Assembly (NCBI GenBank): GCA_032358165.1
Contig: JAALGY010000023.1
Location: 2,480,001-2,544,000 of the forward strand
Direction of reading: 5' to 3'
Length of the DNA: 64,000 bases
Origin: Diplosphaera chodatii
Taxonomy: Eukaryota; Chlorophyta; Trebouxiophyceae; Prasiolales; Stichococcaceae
Every line of letters starts with the position of its first letter. Positions within the stretch are counted from its first letter, which is position 1. A program made the translations under genes and the position numbers. Shown here one piece after another: positions 24,824-35,668 of the stretch. Below the pieces are notes generated by a model. That model saw only the letters and a program-made list of their open reading frames with translations. It had not been told where the DNA came from and ran no database searches.

Positions 24824-27517
24824 ATGCCACAGGCGTTGGCAGGGGTACTGAGAGCTCACGCAAACGCCGTGCAGTGTCAACAGTTGCTGTAGATGATATT
24901 GAATGCGCAGCTGCTCTGCTGCTTTGTGCAGGGAAGCTGGGCAGCGGCGCCGCATGACATCCTTGAGCGCATCGGCGGCCTGCTGTCGCCGGAAGCCGTC
25001 GCTGCTGGGCGGCTGACATGCGCAGCCTGGAGAGTCGGGCTGTCTGCAGGCGTCACATCGCTGCGGCCAAGCTTTGCAGGGAGAAACAGGTGCACACATC
25101 GATTGCCGCAGCTGCTAGCAAGCTGCTCGGGATGACCACTGCATTGAGCAGCTAGCGTCGTTTGACGGCTGTTCTCCTGGTCAGCAGGGGCTGCAAGCTT
25201 GAAGACTGGGCGCTGATGCCCAGTGTCTTTCCTGCGGTCACGTCATTGGACCTGCGTTGCTGCAAGCAGGCTTCGCCTGCGCTTGTCCAGGCAGTCACTC
25301 AGGTGAGGGGCACTCCTGGTGCCTGCACATGCACCCTGATTATCGCGTCTCCGTTGCAACGATGCTCTTTGCAGTGCCTCTCCGACAGTCAAGTGCTGCC
25401 TGCAGGCTGTGCCGATGGCGAATGTCATCCTATTGCGCGTCGGCCTGCACTGCTCCGTCAACAAGCGCAAATATGTGAGCATGGAGTTGCACTGTATCGA
25501 AGCATCTATCATCGGCGACCTTCTGCATGCCAGAGCACAGTCACCCATGTGTCAACAGCTCTGCGCACTGCTGCATGACTGTGCAGGTGAGCAACATCCG
25601 CCGCCTCATGAAGGCTGTTCGGGACATTGGTGCAGTGCCCTGCCAGAGGCGGCGCGCCTTCCTACTCGATTTCGAAGTGCTGGACGGCCCGTTTTGGTAT
25701 GTTTCAGCTCCAGTCGTTACCTTTGAATGCAGAGGGCCTCGTGCAAACAAGCGTTCTGCGGTTTCCAACCTATTGCGACGTCGAGCACCACCATATCATG
25801 TGCTTCCAGGTGGAACGAGAACCTGAGCGACTGCCACATGAGGCGAATGTTCGAGTGCACACCTGCCAATCTGCAGGTGTGCCTCCTGAGTCGGTGGCAG
25901 ATGTTGTTCGCAGTCGCATGATTTCGTTTAGGTCACTAAGATTTTAAGCGACACTGATGCTCTGTGCAGGTGCAGAAGATGGACTTCACCATGCATGTGT
26001 GCCAGAACCTGGCGCGGGAGTCCTTCGAGCTGCTGGGCACGATGACGGGGCTGCGGGAGCTGACACTGATGAACAGCAGCACTGTCAGCAATGCGGGTGC
26101 GCCCATATGTGCAGTGGCCTGGTGTTTAGGGTGACTGCGATATATCGACAGCACTGCCTCACTGGCTTGCGATCTTGATCTGCACTTGCAGCTGAATCGT
26201 CGTGTGCAACATGCTCAGGCTTTGCGCAGCTCTCCAAGCTGACAGCCCTGGAGCACCTGTACGTTGGCGCGGGCATGCCGGTCACGGACGCAACGCTCGC
26301 CAACACGCTTGCGCCTTTGCAACAGCTCAGGTGCGCTTTGCGAGTCAGACGTGGTCATTGCGCGTCAGACGTGGTCATGCTTGAGCACACCCCTGAAAGG
26401 CTGGTGGAGCTTGCCCGTTAACGCACGGTAGACCTGGACGCTTGGCCACTTGGGGCGTCAGGCGTTTGCACTGCTGTTGCCATCCGCAGGTCGCTGACGC
26501 TGCTGGAGCTGCGGCGGGTGACAGATGCCGGCATCGCTGCAGTCGCGGAGCTGCACCTGCCCGCCCTCAAGCGGGTGTGTCACGTAGCTGGCAGCATGAG
26601 CATCATGCCCGCACATGAGCCGCCATCACCAGGGCATGTGCGCACAATCATCAGCGTTGGTAGGGCTCCAAGTGAGTGGGGGGCCGTCTGTGTGTACAGA
26701 TCGGGCTGCATGGTTTCACGGGCATCACCGACGAGGCGCTAGCGCTGCTGAAGGGGCTCGCCTCACTTCGCGTCGTGGCGCCACGAGAGTGCCCGCAGGT
26801 ACACAGCGACGTGCAGCTGCTTCTGTGCTGCTAACTAGCAGACTGTGCCGATGATGTTGAGTGGGCCATGTTCTGCATGCATCCTACACAGGACACACGT
26901 ATGGGGCTCTGTACACCCAGTCTCGCCCCCTGCCAAATCAGCGCAAGGCTGTGTCCTACTTCCCTAGAACAAGGGTTTTGCTGCTTCTACCTAGGTTTCT
27001 GATGTCGGGCTATCTTATCTGGCGGACATGCCAGCGCTGTGTGTGGCGGATGTGCGCGGCTGCTTCCGTGTCACGCCTGCCGGCGCAGCTGCACTTCGCA
27101 ACCGGACAGGCACGCTGGCTCGCTCTACTTTTGTGCATGTTCAATAACACCATGGTATTGAAGATGACTTCAGCATTCGGCCTGCCTGCATCGTGCTCGC
27201 ACGTCGGTCTCACGCTTGTGAACTGTGCAGGGCGGCGTGTATGGGTGCTGCTGGGTGACAGCGATGCAGCGGCGGCGGCACAGGCGGCGGCTGCAGATGC
27301 TCTGACGGCAGCCGCAGTGGCGATACCGGACCACAGCGGCTGCGATCGTGCACTCAGCTTGCCGCCTGACATGGCGGCTGCTGCTGGCAGCCTCATAGCT
27401 GGCAGCGGCGGCGGCAGCAGCCGTGGGTGCCCGCTGTATGCCAAGTATTACGATAAGGTCTACCCCCACTCGTCTGGACATGTAGCAGGCGCTAGGCAAC
27501 CTGCGGTGGCGATATGA
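24824..27517 (+). CDS. F-box/leucine-rich-repeat-like protein
   Basis: Proteins of this kind serve as substrate receptors of SCF ubiquitin ligases. The proposed start ATG at 24824 (MPQALAG) splices from a GTACTG donor at 24845 to 24932, giving an F-box-like segment: PHDILERIGGLLSPEAVAAG, then RLTCAAWR. LRR-type exons follow: FPAVTSLDLRCCKQASPALV (near 25220), TGLRELTLMNSSTVSNAG (near 26045), LTALEHLYVGAGMPVTDATL (near 26240), LTLLELRRVTDAGIAAVAEL (near 26493), GITDEALALLKGLASLRVV (near 26725) and VSDVGLSYLADMPALCVADV (near 26997). The repeats are of the cysteine-containing/RNI type. The final exon (from about 27231) is Ala- and Gly-rich and stops with TGA at 27515. The first exon is short, so the start is the least certain part. 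The F-box is judged by eye and is weak. Confidence 0.68.
26338..26377. repeat. 20 bp tandem duplication in an intron
   Basis: TTGCGAGTCAGACGTGGTCA (26338-26357) is followed directly by TTGCGCGTCAGACGTGGTCA (26358-26377), which differs at one base. It lies in an intron of the F-box/LRR-like gene. Confidence 0.7.
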
Positions 27518-28045
27518 GGCCAGCCTGTGCCATCGCTGGTGCTGCCCCGGCTGAGCAACGCCTGAAGAGTCCTAGACAGCGCATTTCTCTTCCGGTAGGC
27601 AGGGACCTTGGGCTGCATGCCACAGTTTAGCTGCATTCTGACCTAATGTTGTTAGCTGAACTACTTCACCATCAGCTGAGCTGGCACGCATGTTTATGCA
27701 AACCTGCTGCTGCAGTAGTACAATTCCAGCACAATTCCAGCAGCATACAACATTTTGCAACAGCTCGACTGGCGTACGACAGCTGTGTACCTTTTGGGAC
27801 CGACGGCGTACTGGCTGCGAAGTTGTTGACTTGTCGCCATCGATCTGCTGGGTCAGGCTTGTCACTTTTGCAGGGTCGTGACAGATATTCGGCAGCCGTG
27901 CTGGCCGCGAAGTGCTCGCAGTACAGCGGTACTGCTACACAACTTGTCTTTCCCGCAAGCTGGGCGGGCACGACTGGGCCACTGTTCACATCAGCTGGGC
28001 CTGTGGATCGTCTGCGATCGGTGGGGCAGGCATGGCGCCGAGGAG
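27518..28045 (+). other. Tandem intergenic spacer
   Basis: This 528 bp lies between two plus-strand genes. It contains a short tandem ACAATTCCAGC repeat near 27719-27745. No gene is seen. Confidence 0.35.
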
Positions 28046-31000
28046 ATGATGCACTCCTGGCGCGTTATTTGCTCTGATGCGGGGCCGCCTGTCCCGCTCG
28101 AACTCCAGGTCCAGCCTTGGGGGTGCAGAGCGAAAGCAGAGTCGGTCGGGGCTTCGGGTGGGTCATATTTTTTGACTGCATTGTCCCACGCAGTGTCAGC
28201 ACCAGCATGCTGATCGACTCGTCTTCAGGCAGACGAAGCCGCGCAAACGGTGAATCTTTCTGAGGTGAAGTAGGCCTTGAATAGCTTGGTGAGCGGCGCT
28301 TGAAATCATGTCATACATTCGCAGGTGCCTCGGCCGCTGCGAGGTCGCCACGCACAGGCAGCCTTCTTTGTCTTCCTGCTGGGCGGCATCGCCTGGCATG
28401 GCGTGTCGTGGGTGTCCTGGCGGCGCGATGCCCCACTCACAGGTGCCGCTGCATGCCGACCGCCCAGACCTTATAGATTATATAGTAGGCTCAGTGGCTC
28501 TGCACTGGTCAACTTCACACATGCTCTCATGCTCTGCACAGACAGCGGGACAGACGACGGACCCGGCCGTGAGGTGCCGCCCCCGCTGCTGGTGGCGCAC
28601 AAGCAGACGCAGGCGGGCGCGTACTTGCGGCATGCCGGGGGGCTGCCGGCAGGCGCAGGCGACCGGCCGCCGGGCCTGGTCGTGCGGTACGCCGCCTGCG
28701 GCGGCCTCTTCAACCAGCACTACTGCCACGTCACAGCCATTGCAATGGCGATCGCGCTTGGCGCTGAGGGCGTGGTGAGCTTGTGCTGCGCTGCTCAGCT
28801 GCCTCATGTAGACGGCTCTATAAACCACTTGATGTCTATGTACCACACCAGCTGGCAGTGTGGCTTGCACGGCCCGCCGTGATCAGACTCCTGCAATTGG
28901 ACCATCAGTCGGTGGGGACTGCGCTGAGCCTGGTGTGTGACGTCAGGTCATGCCGCCGGCGCTGCGGCGCAACAAATTTGCCACCGACGCGCGCAACGCC
29001 TCGTGGCACCCGGCGCCCGCCAGCAGCGTGTGGGACCTGCGCCGCCTGCGCGCCTACGCAGCCAGTGAGCCCGGCACCCTGGCACCCAAGTGTAGCCAGC
29101 AGCGATGCAACGCCATGAATCACTTGTGCCGCTGCTGCTGAAGCTGTGGCATGCAGATGGTCAGAGGGCGCATGCCCGTAGAGGCAGTGCTGCAGTTCGT
29201 CACGGTTCGGTTCGTGATACAGTGGCGTGTTGCTGCGCTGCAGCCAAGCGGCTGACGGTGCACGAGGTGCCAACGCTGCTGCCGTCGTGGGTGCCGGACG
29301 GCTTTGGCGCGTTCAACCCCTACGGCATGGGCCGCCACCAGGCGAGGCATCGACAATGAACATCACCAGAATAACTGGCCATCTCGGCTGTGTGCAAGCA
29401 CAGAGGGGCTGGGGCCAGAACAAGACAATCTTTCATACCCATCGCTTGCCGGATTCACATGCTGTACTCATGCGCTACGTCGCCCAGGTGGTGCGGTTTC
29501 CATACATGGCGAACGAGCTGTACAGCATGGGGCAGTGGGCGAAGCTGGCGCGCAAGCGGATCGACGCGTACATGCGCCACCTCACACGCGGCTCCAACAG
29601 CACAGAGCACCGCAGCCTCCGGTGGCGAGAGGTGCGCCGCTGCGGAGTCATGGCTGAGAACTCCGTCATATCAGGCCGTCGCTGGCTGCGAACGCCCGGG
29701 ACGTCAGGGCATGTAGGAGGCAGCAGGAACCAGCACTCTCTGTGTGAAGCTGGTGCTGGACGTGGTGCGGGATGCGTCAGCAGACAGATGGCGATTTATG
29801 TCCACTTCGACCTGGATGAAGTGCGCGCTTGATGATGCGGGCGCTGCTCCGGGGAGCGCAGGTGCGGGGGGAGCTGGTGGCGGACCTGCGGCAGCCGGTG
29901 CCCCACTGGGCGGTGGTCGTGGAGCAGTCCACCAACCGCTCCCGCCCCGACAGCCTCCTGCGCACCGACCACCGCATCAACCAGAGCAACTGGCCCGACG
30001 GCGGCCAGGCGCGCGCTGTGACATCCATGCCATGTAGCCGCGCTGTGCACACTGCGCTGCAGGTGGTGGGGTGGTTTGCCAGGGTTTGCTTCTCGATGGT
30101 GGGCCGTTTGAGCAGCTCAGTGGACCTCTCAACCGTGTTTGCAGGTGTGGGAGCTGATGGGCAAGTACCTGGTGAACCAGACGTTCGCCGCGGAGTGGGG
30201 CTTCCCGCTGGACAGGGGCCCGGCCGACGTCATCCCCAACGACCTGTCGGACCCCAACCTGCAGGACGGCTGGCTGCCGCCGGTGAGTCTCCTGAACATG
30301 GCAGCATAGCGGCCATCAGTGACGCAGCTCTGTGAGGATCATCCTGAAACTGTCCCGGATTTTTTGATGTGATGGATGTTGGTCACGCCCTGTGGCGCAC
30401 ACATTGGCAGGGTCACTGCTGATGGGTGCAGCAGTGGTGCCCATCGCCTCTAAGCCTGACAGATGATGTACCCTTGAACGTGGAATAGGGAACAGATCCT
30501 CTTCTACTTGCTGGCCGTGCCTGAGCACACTGAGTGTGACCTGCTGGCACCTGCGAGCGCGCAGGTGGATGCGGGCAATGGCCAGACGGCATTCAAGCTG
30601 ATGGCGGCGCCCGATCGGCTGGAGCTGCTGCTGCCGTGCGTGCTGTTTGGGGTGCGCAGCCACAGGGAGCCGCTTATGGCGGAGGTGGCCATGAACCTGG
30701 ACTTTGCGCCGCGGCTGCACGCCGCCGCCAAGCGCATAACAGGTGGGTGATGTATGACGATTATGGGTCCAGGGGAGCGGCAACGGCCTCCCCGCTACCA
30801 CGCTGCGCAGGTGCACCACCGCACCATCTTTCGGTGCGACAGTTGCACCCGTCTGGTGTGACTGGCGTGCGTCTGCTCTGGATCCAGATGGCATGGCGTG
30901 GCGCAGCCGCAAGCGGTTCTTCAACGGCCTGCACCTGCGGCTGGAGGCGGACGCCGCGGCGTGGATCGAGATGTTTGGCGGCCTGCACACGCTCTGGGGC

Positions 31001-32151
31001 TACTACCTCGACGCCGCGAGGGGCGCCGGCTTCGACCGCCGCACCCCGCTGGTGCGCTGCTGCTGTGGGAACAGGCCAAGTCAAGATGATGCTTGGTACT
31101 TGTTATACGTGTGGGCTGTTCAGCTCACTGGGCATGGACGAGGCATGGCATACTATGTCTTCTCGCCCTGCTCGGTCGCATTGCAGGCTCTCCTGTTGAA
31201 GCGTGTAGTACCGGTTGGACAGCAGCGGACAGTCGCAGCTTCTGTATGAACCATACTCAAGCCTTGCTCTGCGTGCAGTACATCGCATCGGGGATCTTCT
31301 CCAACATGACGCCGTCCAACAAGCGCCACCTGGCCAAGCTGCGGGGGGCCGCCGCATCCGGCGTCTACGACAAAACACAATTCTTGAGTGCGCATCCTGC
31401 TGCATGGCAGCAGCCTGCAGATGTTTTGAGCGACCACGACTAGCAGCTGACGTGTATGGTTTGAGGGTGTGGCACTTTGAGCTGGCTGTGCTTGACTGTG
31501 CGTTCCTCCCCTGCAGAGCCGCAGGAGCTGAAGCAGTTCCACTCGGAGCAGCGGGCAGCCATCGACTTTCTGGTCCTTGCCAAATCCCAGGTGTGCCTTT
31601 TGAGCACATGTGCTGGCACTGCAGCGAGTGGTGAAGCCTGTCTGTATACAGTGCTTGCCGTGCCACAGTGATGCCCATGGCAAGACCGCCAGCAGCAGAG
31701 TTGCTCTGTGAGCCTCCGAGACGAGTTGTGCACGTGGTGCCGCTGCAGCGGTTTGTGGGCTTCATCACGTCCACCTACTCGGTGTTCATCCACGAGTACC
31801 GCAAGCTGCACGGCTTCAGCGGCCCGGCGCCCGTGTTTGTCGACGTGCCCGCGCTGCACCCCTTCACCAAGGTGCGCCATCAAGCAGCAGGCTGCCGCCT
31901 CTGGACTGACGCCCTCTGCATAATCCAGTGGGTCGGCGTGCGGTGCTTGATGGGAGGCCACAAGCTTACTGCCACCCTGATATTCGAAGGCTGTCCCAAA
32001 GGCTATGGATGCTTGCGCAGGATGCCATACGGTACTTTGCAAGCTAGCTGATACACGTGGAGTTTTGTTTCTGCAGGAGATGATGGATAAGGGCGCAAAG
32101 TTTGGCTCATTCCGGGTTGTTACCAAGTCAAACGGCACCCGCACAGCATAG
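28046..32151 (+). CDS. O-fucosyltransferase-like type II membrane protein
   Basis: The proposed start at 28046 (MMHSWRVICSDAGP) splices at 28109 to 28325, giving a basic stretch and one membrane helix (AAFFVFLLGGIAWHGVSWVS), the layout of a Golgi glycosyltransferase. The lumenal part has VVRYAACGGLFNQHYCHVTA with IAMAIALGAEGVVMPPALRR across the 28770/28948 intron; this resembles the GGxxNQ... substrate loop followed by a conserved LPP-like strand of GDP-fucose O-fucosyltransferases. Middle exons include YMANELYSMGQWAKLARKRI (29505) and VWELMGKYLVNQTFAAEWGF (30146). Near the C-terminus, SEQRAAIDFLVLAKSQ (31544) and RFVGFITSTYSVFIHEYRK (31749) match the family's AaiD...l..sd.Fvg..sS....i...R pattern. 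The last exon ends NGTRTA, TAG at 32149. Several introns seem to use GC donors (after 29340 and near 30007). The fold family is fairly likely; donor and acceptor are unknown. Confidence 0.66.
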
Positions 32152-32620
32152 CGGCCTTGAAGCATGTCGGGCACATCCATGGTGAAGTTGCTGCCGTAGA
32201 CCTTCAGAGGGTTGCTGACGCGGCCCGTGGCTACAATGGCTGCTGTGGGCGGTGGCAACGCCTGATTCCCAATGCGGAGTAGGTTTGCCTCACATGTGAA
32301 CTGGTCTTTGAGGGTCTGATCGGCTGGGAGGTGTCATGTACGGAGGTGTAGTTGACAACGAACTTCATATTAGATTGTGACAACTACTACGGTATGTAGA
32401 ACCTTTGAGGCGCTGCACCACAGAACCGCCATAGCTGTGAAGCCCTTGTGTTGGTGCTTGCACACACGTGCAGCACAGCACCAACCCAGATTAGGCATGC
32501 AGCAGCCCCCCCCTGTTCTCTACCCTAATTAAGCAGCGCTGGACGCAATCAAGATTTCGTGCACAATCCAACCCTACTGCAAGACGTTCCACATACCGCA
32601 TGCGCAATTCCCTCAACACT
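32152..32620. other. Convergent 3' region
   Basis: This 469 bp lies between converging genes. It is AT-richer, with no exon beyond a possible alternative end of the minus-strand gene at 32491. Confidence 0.35.
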
Positions 32621-35062
32621 TCAACTGGTTTCAACGGGACTTGCATTGCCCGCGTGAACATGCCACACTTGCCTACGAACGATGCGAGACGCTGGTGTTG
32701 CTCACTTGCTCGAGTATCCTGCTCCTGTGGGCCTGCTACCGCAGCCTGTCTGGGCCTGCTACCTGACGATGGCGTCCGGTTTGGTGTAGTGGCCCGCCTG
32801 CAGCATGCGCTGCAGGTGGGCGCCGGCCGCGGCCGCACGGGCGCTGGAGGCGCGCGCCGCTGCTTCGCTGCGGTGGCCCATGCCGCCCTCTGCCGGGCTG
32901 CTGTGCGGCGCCGCCGGTTGTGGCTGACCGCGCACCGCTGGGGCTGGTGCGATGGTAACGGCACTGCGCTCTGCTGGAACGCACTGCATCTTGGCTTCTG
33001 GCTGCTCTTCGACTGCAGCGGGGTCTTCGGGGCCTGCCCATTCCTGCAGATCACCGTGCTGTACCCCCTTTGCAAATGTGCATGTTGTGGTTCACATACA
33101 GAGCCCAGCAGCAGGTCTGTTTGATGCTGGTAGTGCACGGTCATTGCAACTTTTCTACGCGGTGTGGTTACCCCGAGGTTGATGTCTGTGCTGCTGGGGC
33201 GCGTTGGGTGGAAGCCAGCTGCTGCAGCAGCCAAAGCCCCGACACCACGCCCATTAGTGGTGGCGGCAGGCGCACCACGCTGCGCCGCCTTAGCAGCAGC
33301 AGCCCCATCAGTGCTGTGCTCATGACAGCCGCACAGGCCCTTCTGGAACACCCTGGAGGATCAGTGCAGCAATCATGATGTACTCCATGAGAAATGCGGA
33401 GGTCTTGCCACCTCCAATCAGCACACGCACGCATCCACTCCCAGGCTGCACATCTGAGTGTGCAGGTACATACATGCCAAGACACAGGACAGGCGCACAC
33501 CAGGGCCCAGCGGGGTCTCCAACATCACGCTTGCAGAGGCCATGGTCCTGGCCTGGAGCCGCCAAAGCCTCGTGCAGTGGCGGGCCCCAGCCGTCAGCAT
33601 CGCGCGGTGCCTGCACATGCTGCATCTGCGAACTGAACCTGCGCAAATGGCATGACCAGCTGCTACTCCTGGCAGCCACAGCTGAGAGGACAACCAAGAG
33701 CATATGCTGTAAAATTGAAGCTCACAGTGCACCTGAGGCGGCAGGCCTCCATTCTCGAGGATGGCAGCAGCGGCGCCAATGGACTGTGGCACGCCAGTCT
33801 CCCCAAAGGCCGCAGCCGCGGCGGCAGCGGCCCTCGCTGCTGCCGTGGCAATCCGCTGCTTGTCATCAGGCCGCAATGCTGATTTCTGTTGCTGCGCAGG
33901 CTGCCACACCAGCCCGGGCGCTGCTGCCGCACTGTCGTGCGGCATTGCAGCCTGACTCGTGGGTGGCATAGCACGGCTCTGAGCTGCACCTTGTGGCGCA
34001 GCCGTGGCTGGCAGCAGCCACAGCGCTCCACGGTCGTCCAGCTGTAGGCGGCTGCCCTGCAGCAGCGTGTGAGTAGCTGTCAACCCACGGCCAGGAGTGA
34101 CTCATACATTGCTGAGGATTCCAAACTGTTAGGGACATAGAGGACCTGGGCAGCGAGTTGTTGGTTGACCACAGCCAGCGCTGACGAGCCCTGCTGCTGC
34201 ACGGCAGTGCTGTGTGCTGCCGTAGGAGAACTGTGCCCCTGGCTGACAGCATTGCGGGTAAGCCCTGGCTGCTGCTGTGGTTGTTGCACTGCCATGTTGG
34301 GCAGAGTCGGGCCGCCTCGTGCAGCTGAAACAATGTGTGGCGGCAGAGCCGGTGCCTGAGCATAACACCACCAACACTGAGATGGATCCATTCACATCCA
34401 ACCCTTGAGTATAAGGGATGGCTGCATCTGCAGCTACTGGGGTCAAAATGTAGCAGCTGCCGGCATGATAAGTAGACAAGCACGCCTCCACTTGTGAAGG
34501 CCGCCGCATGGTTGCAGGCGCACCGGCACATGGTAGATGCCAGAGGCAGTCTTGCTGGGGAACGGGAGCTGGCTTGCAAAGGGGTTGCGGCCCGCATCGC
34601 CTGCAGCATTGGCACTTGGGGGGAAGGAGGGCGGTGACATCATCTGCGGCGCATAGTTTGGCGGGCTGCAGCCCATGTACTGTTTGTGCCACGGCTTGGG
34701 AGATCTGCACGGGCACAAAGAGCGGGGTTAGCTCCTGTGCACCTTTGTGGCTGCACACATTTAAGCCCATCAATTGTGCAACTGCTGCGCCAACCCTGGC
34801 AGGCTGTCACAATGGCTGCAACACTGGTATTTCGTCACCGTTTCCCCTGTCCTGTGGGCAGGCCCTAGTGCAAGCGTACCGGTGCATACCTCAGGCCACT
34901 GCCGCGGCGCACTTGCACATCGGCAGCGTCTGCGACCCCAGCAATGTAGTCTGGACGGTCCTGCAGCACTGGCGTTGGCACAATGCCTGATGAGCTGCAA
35001 CCTGCGCCGCCTGTGCCTGCTGCAGAGCAAGGGTCCACCGCAACAGCGTTACTCATTGCCAT
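32621..35062 (-). CDS. Q/P/A-rich protein of unknown family
   Basis: The start used is ATG at 35062 (MAMSNAVAVDPCSAAG); a second ATG lies at 35056. Exon 1 ends RRGSGLRYAP at a GTACGC donor. Later exons read KQYMGCSPPNYAPQMMSPPS with SFPPSANAAGDAGRNPFAS (near 34690-34530), PALPPHIVSAARGGPTLPN and MAVQQPQQQPGLTRNAV (near 34350-34270), an Ala-rich helical segment (DDKQRIATAAARAAAAAAAA, near 33860), SSQMQHVQAPRDADGWGPPL (near 33630), and finally ARASSARAAAAGAHLQRMLQ with AGHYTKPDAIVR (near 32770). A splice to a final exon ending ASPVETS gives TGA at 32621-32623; an alternative frame ends at 32491. The composition recalls disordered nuclear or transcription-related proteins, but no domain is recognised. 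Joins near 33500-33100 are unresolved. Confidence 0.5.
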
Positions 35063-35668
35063 ATTTTGTAGTGTCAGCTGTGTTCAGATCAGGCGGAGGC
35101 TCGTCGTGTACCACCTACAGTTCGGCTCTGTACATATGTAGAATACGTAAACCGATGCCGCTGGTGAAGACCACTGGCAGGGCAACACAGCTCTTTTCGA
35201 GCCAAGTGTAAGGTACGACAGTGCGTGGTCCACGGTAACGTCAGGCGGGAGTCACGAGCGTGTGCCTATTTGCAACGTCAACACCATTACACACGAGCGC
35301 AGCCAACAGTATTGTGCGCTGAACGAGTGCGAGCGCCACGAGGCCAGACCGCCGCAAAATCCACCGGTGGTCACGTGGCAAGATTGCCTTCTCCAGGTTG
35401 CATCGACCAAAGCTCCAAACAGTCACGCAACAGCATGCACCCAATTACAGCCCCGAGGCTTACACTGTCGTGTCAAATCAAACACCAGGCCAGAAACTGT
35501 TGGCAAAAGGCAAAACCACAATCACATCCCCAAAACTTGTGGCCCCGCTACCAGGAGCTTTGCTCTCCGTCCATCCTAGTGCGGCACCACAAAGGTCAGC
35601 ATCAACGGGCTGCTCAAAGTCAACACATCCATTTCCCGGCCGTGCATACTACTCGCCAAGCTTCGCGG
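35063..35668. other. Spacer between two minus-strand genes
   Basis: This 606 bp holds the 3' UTR of the upstream gene and the promoter of the downstream one. It is noticeably AT-richer. Open plus-strand frames here lack family resemblance and are probably chance. Confidence 0.35.
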
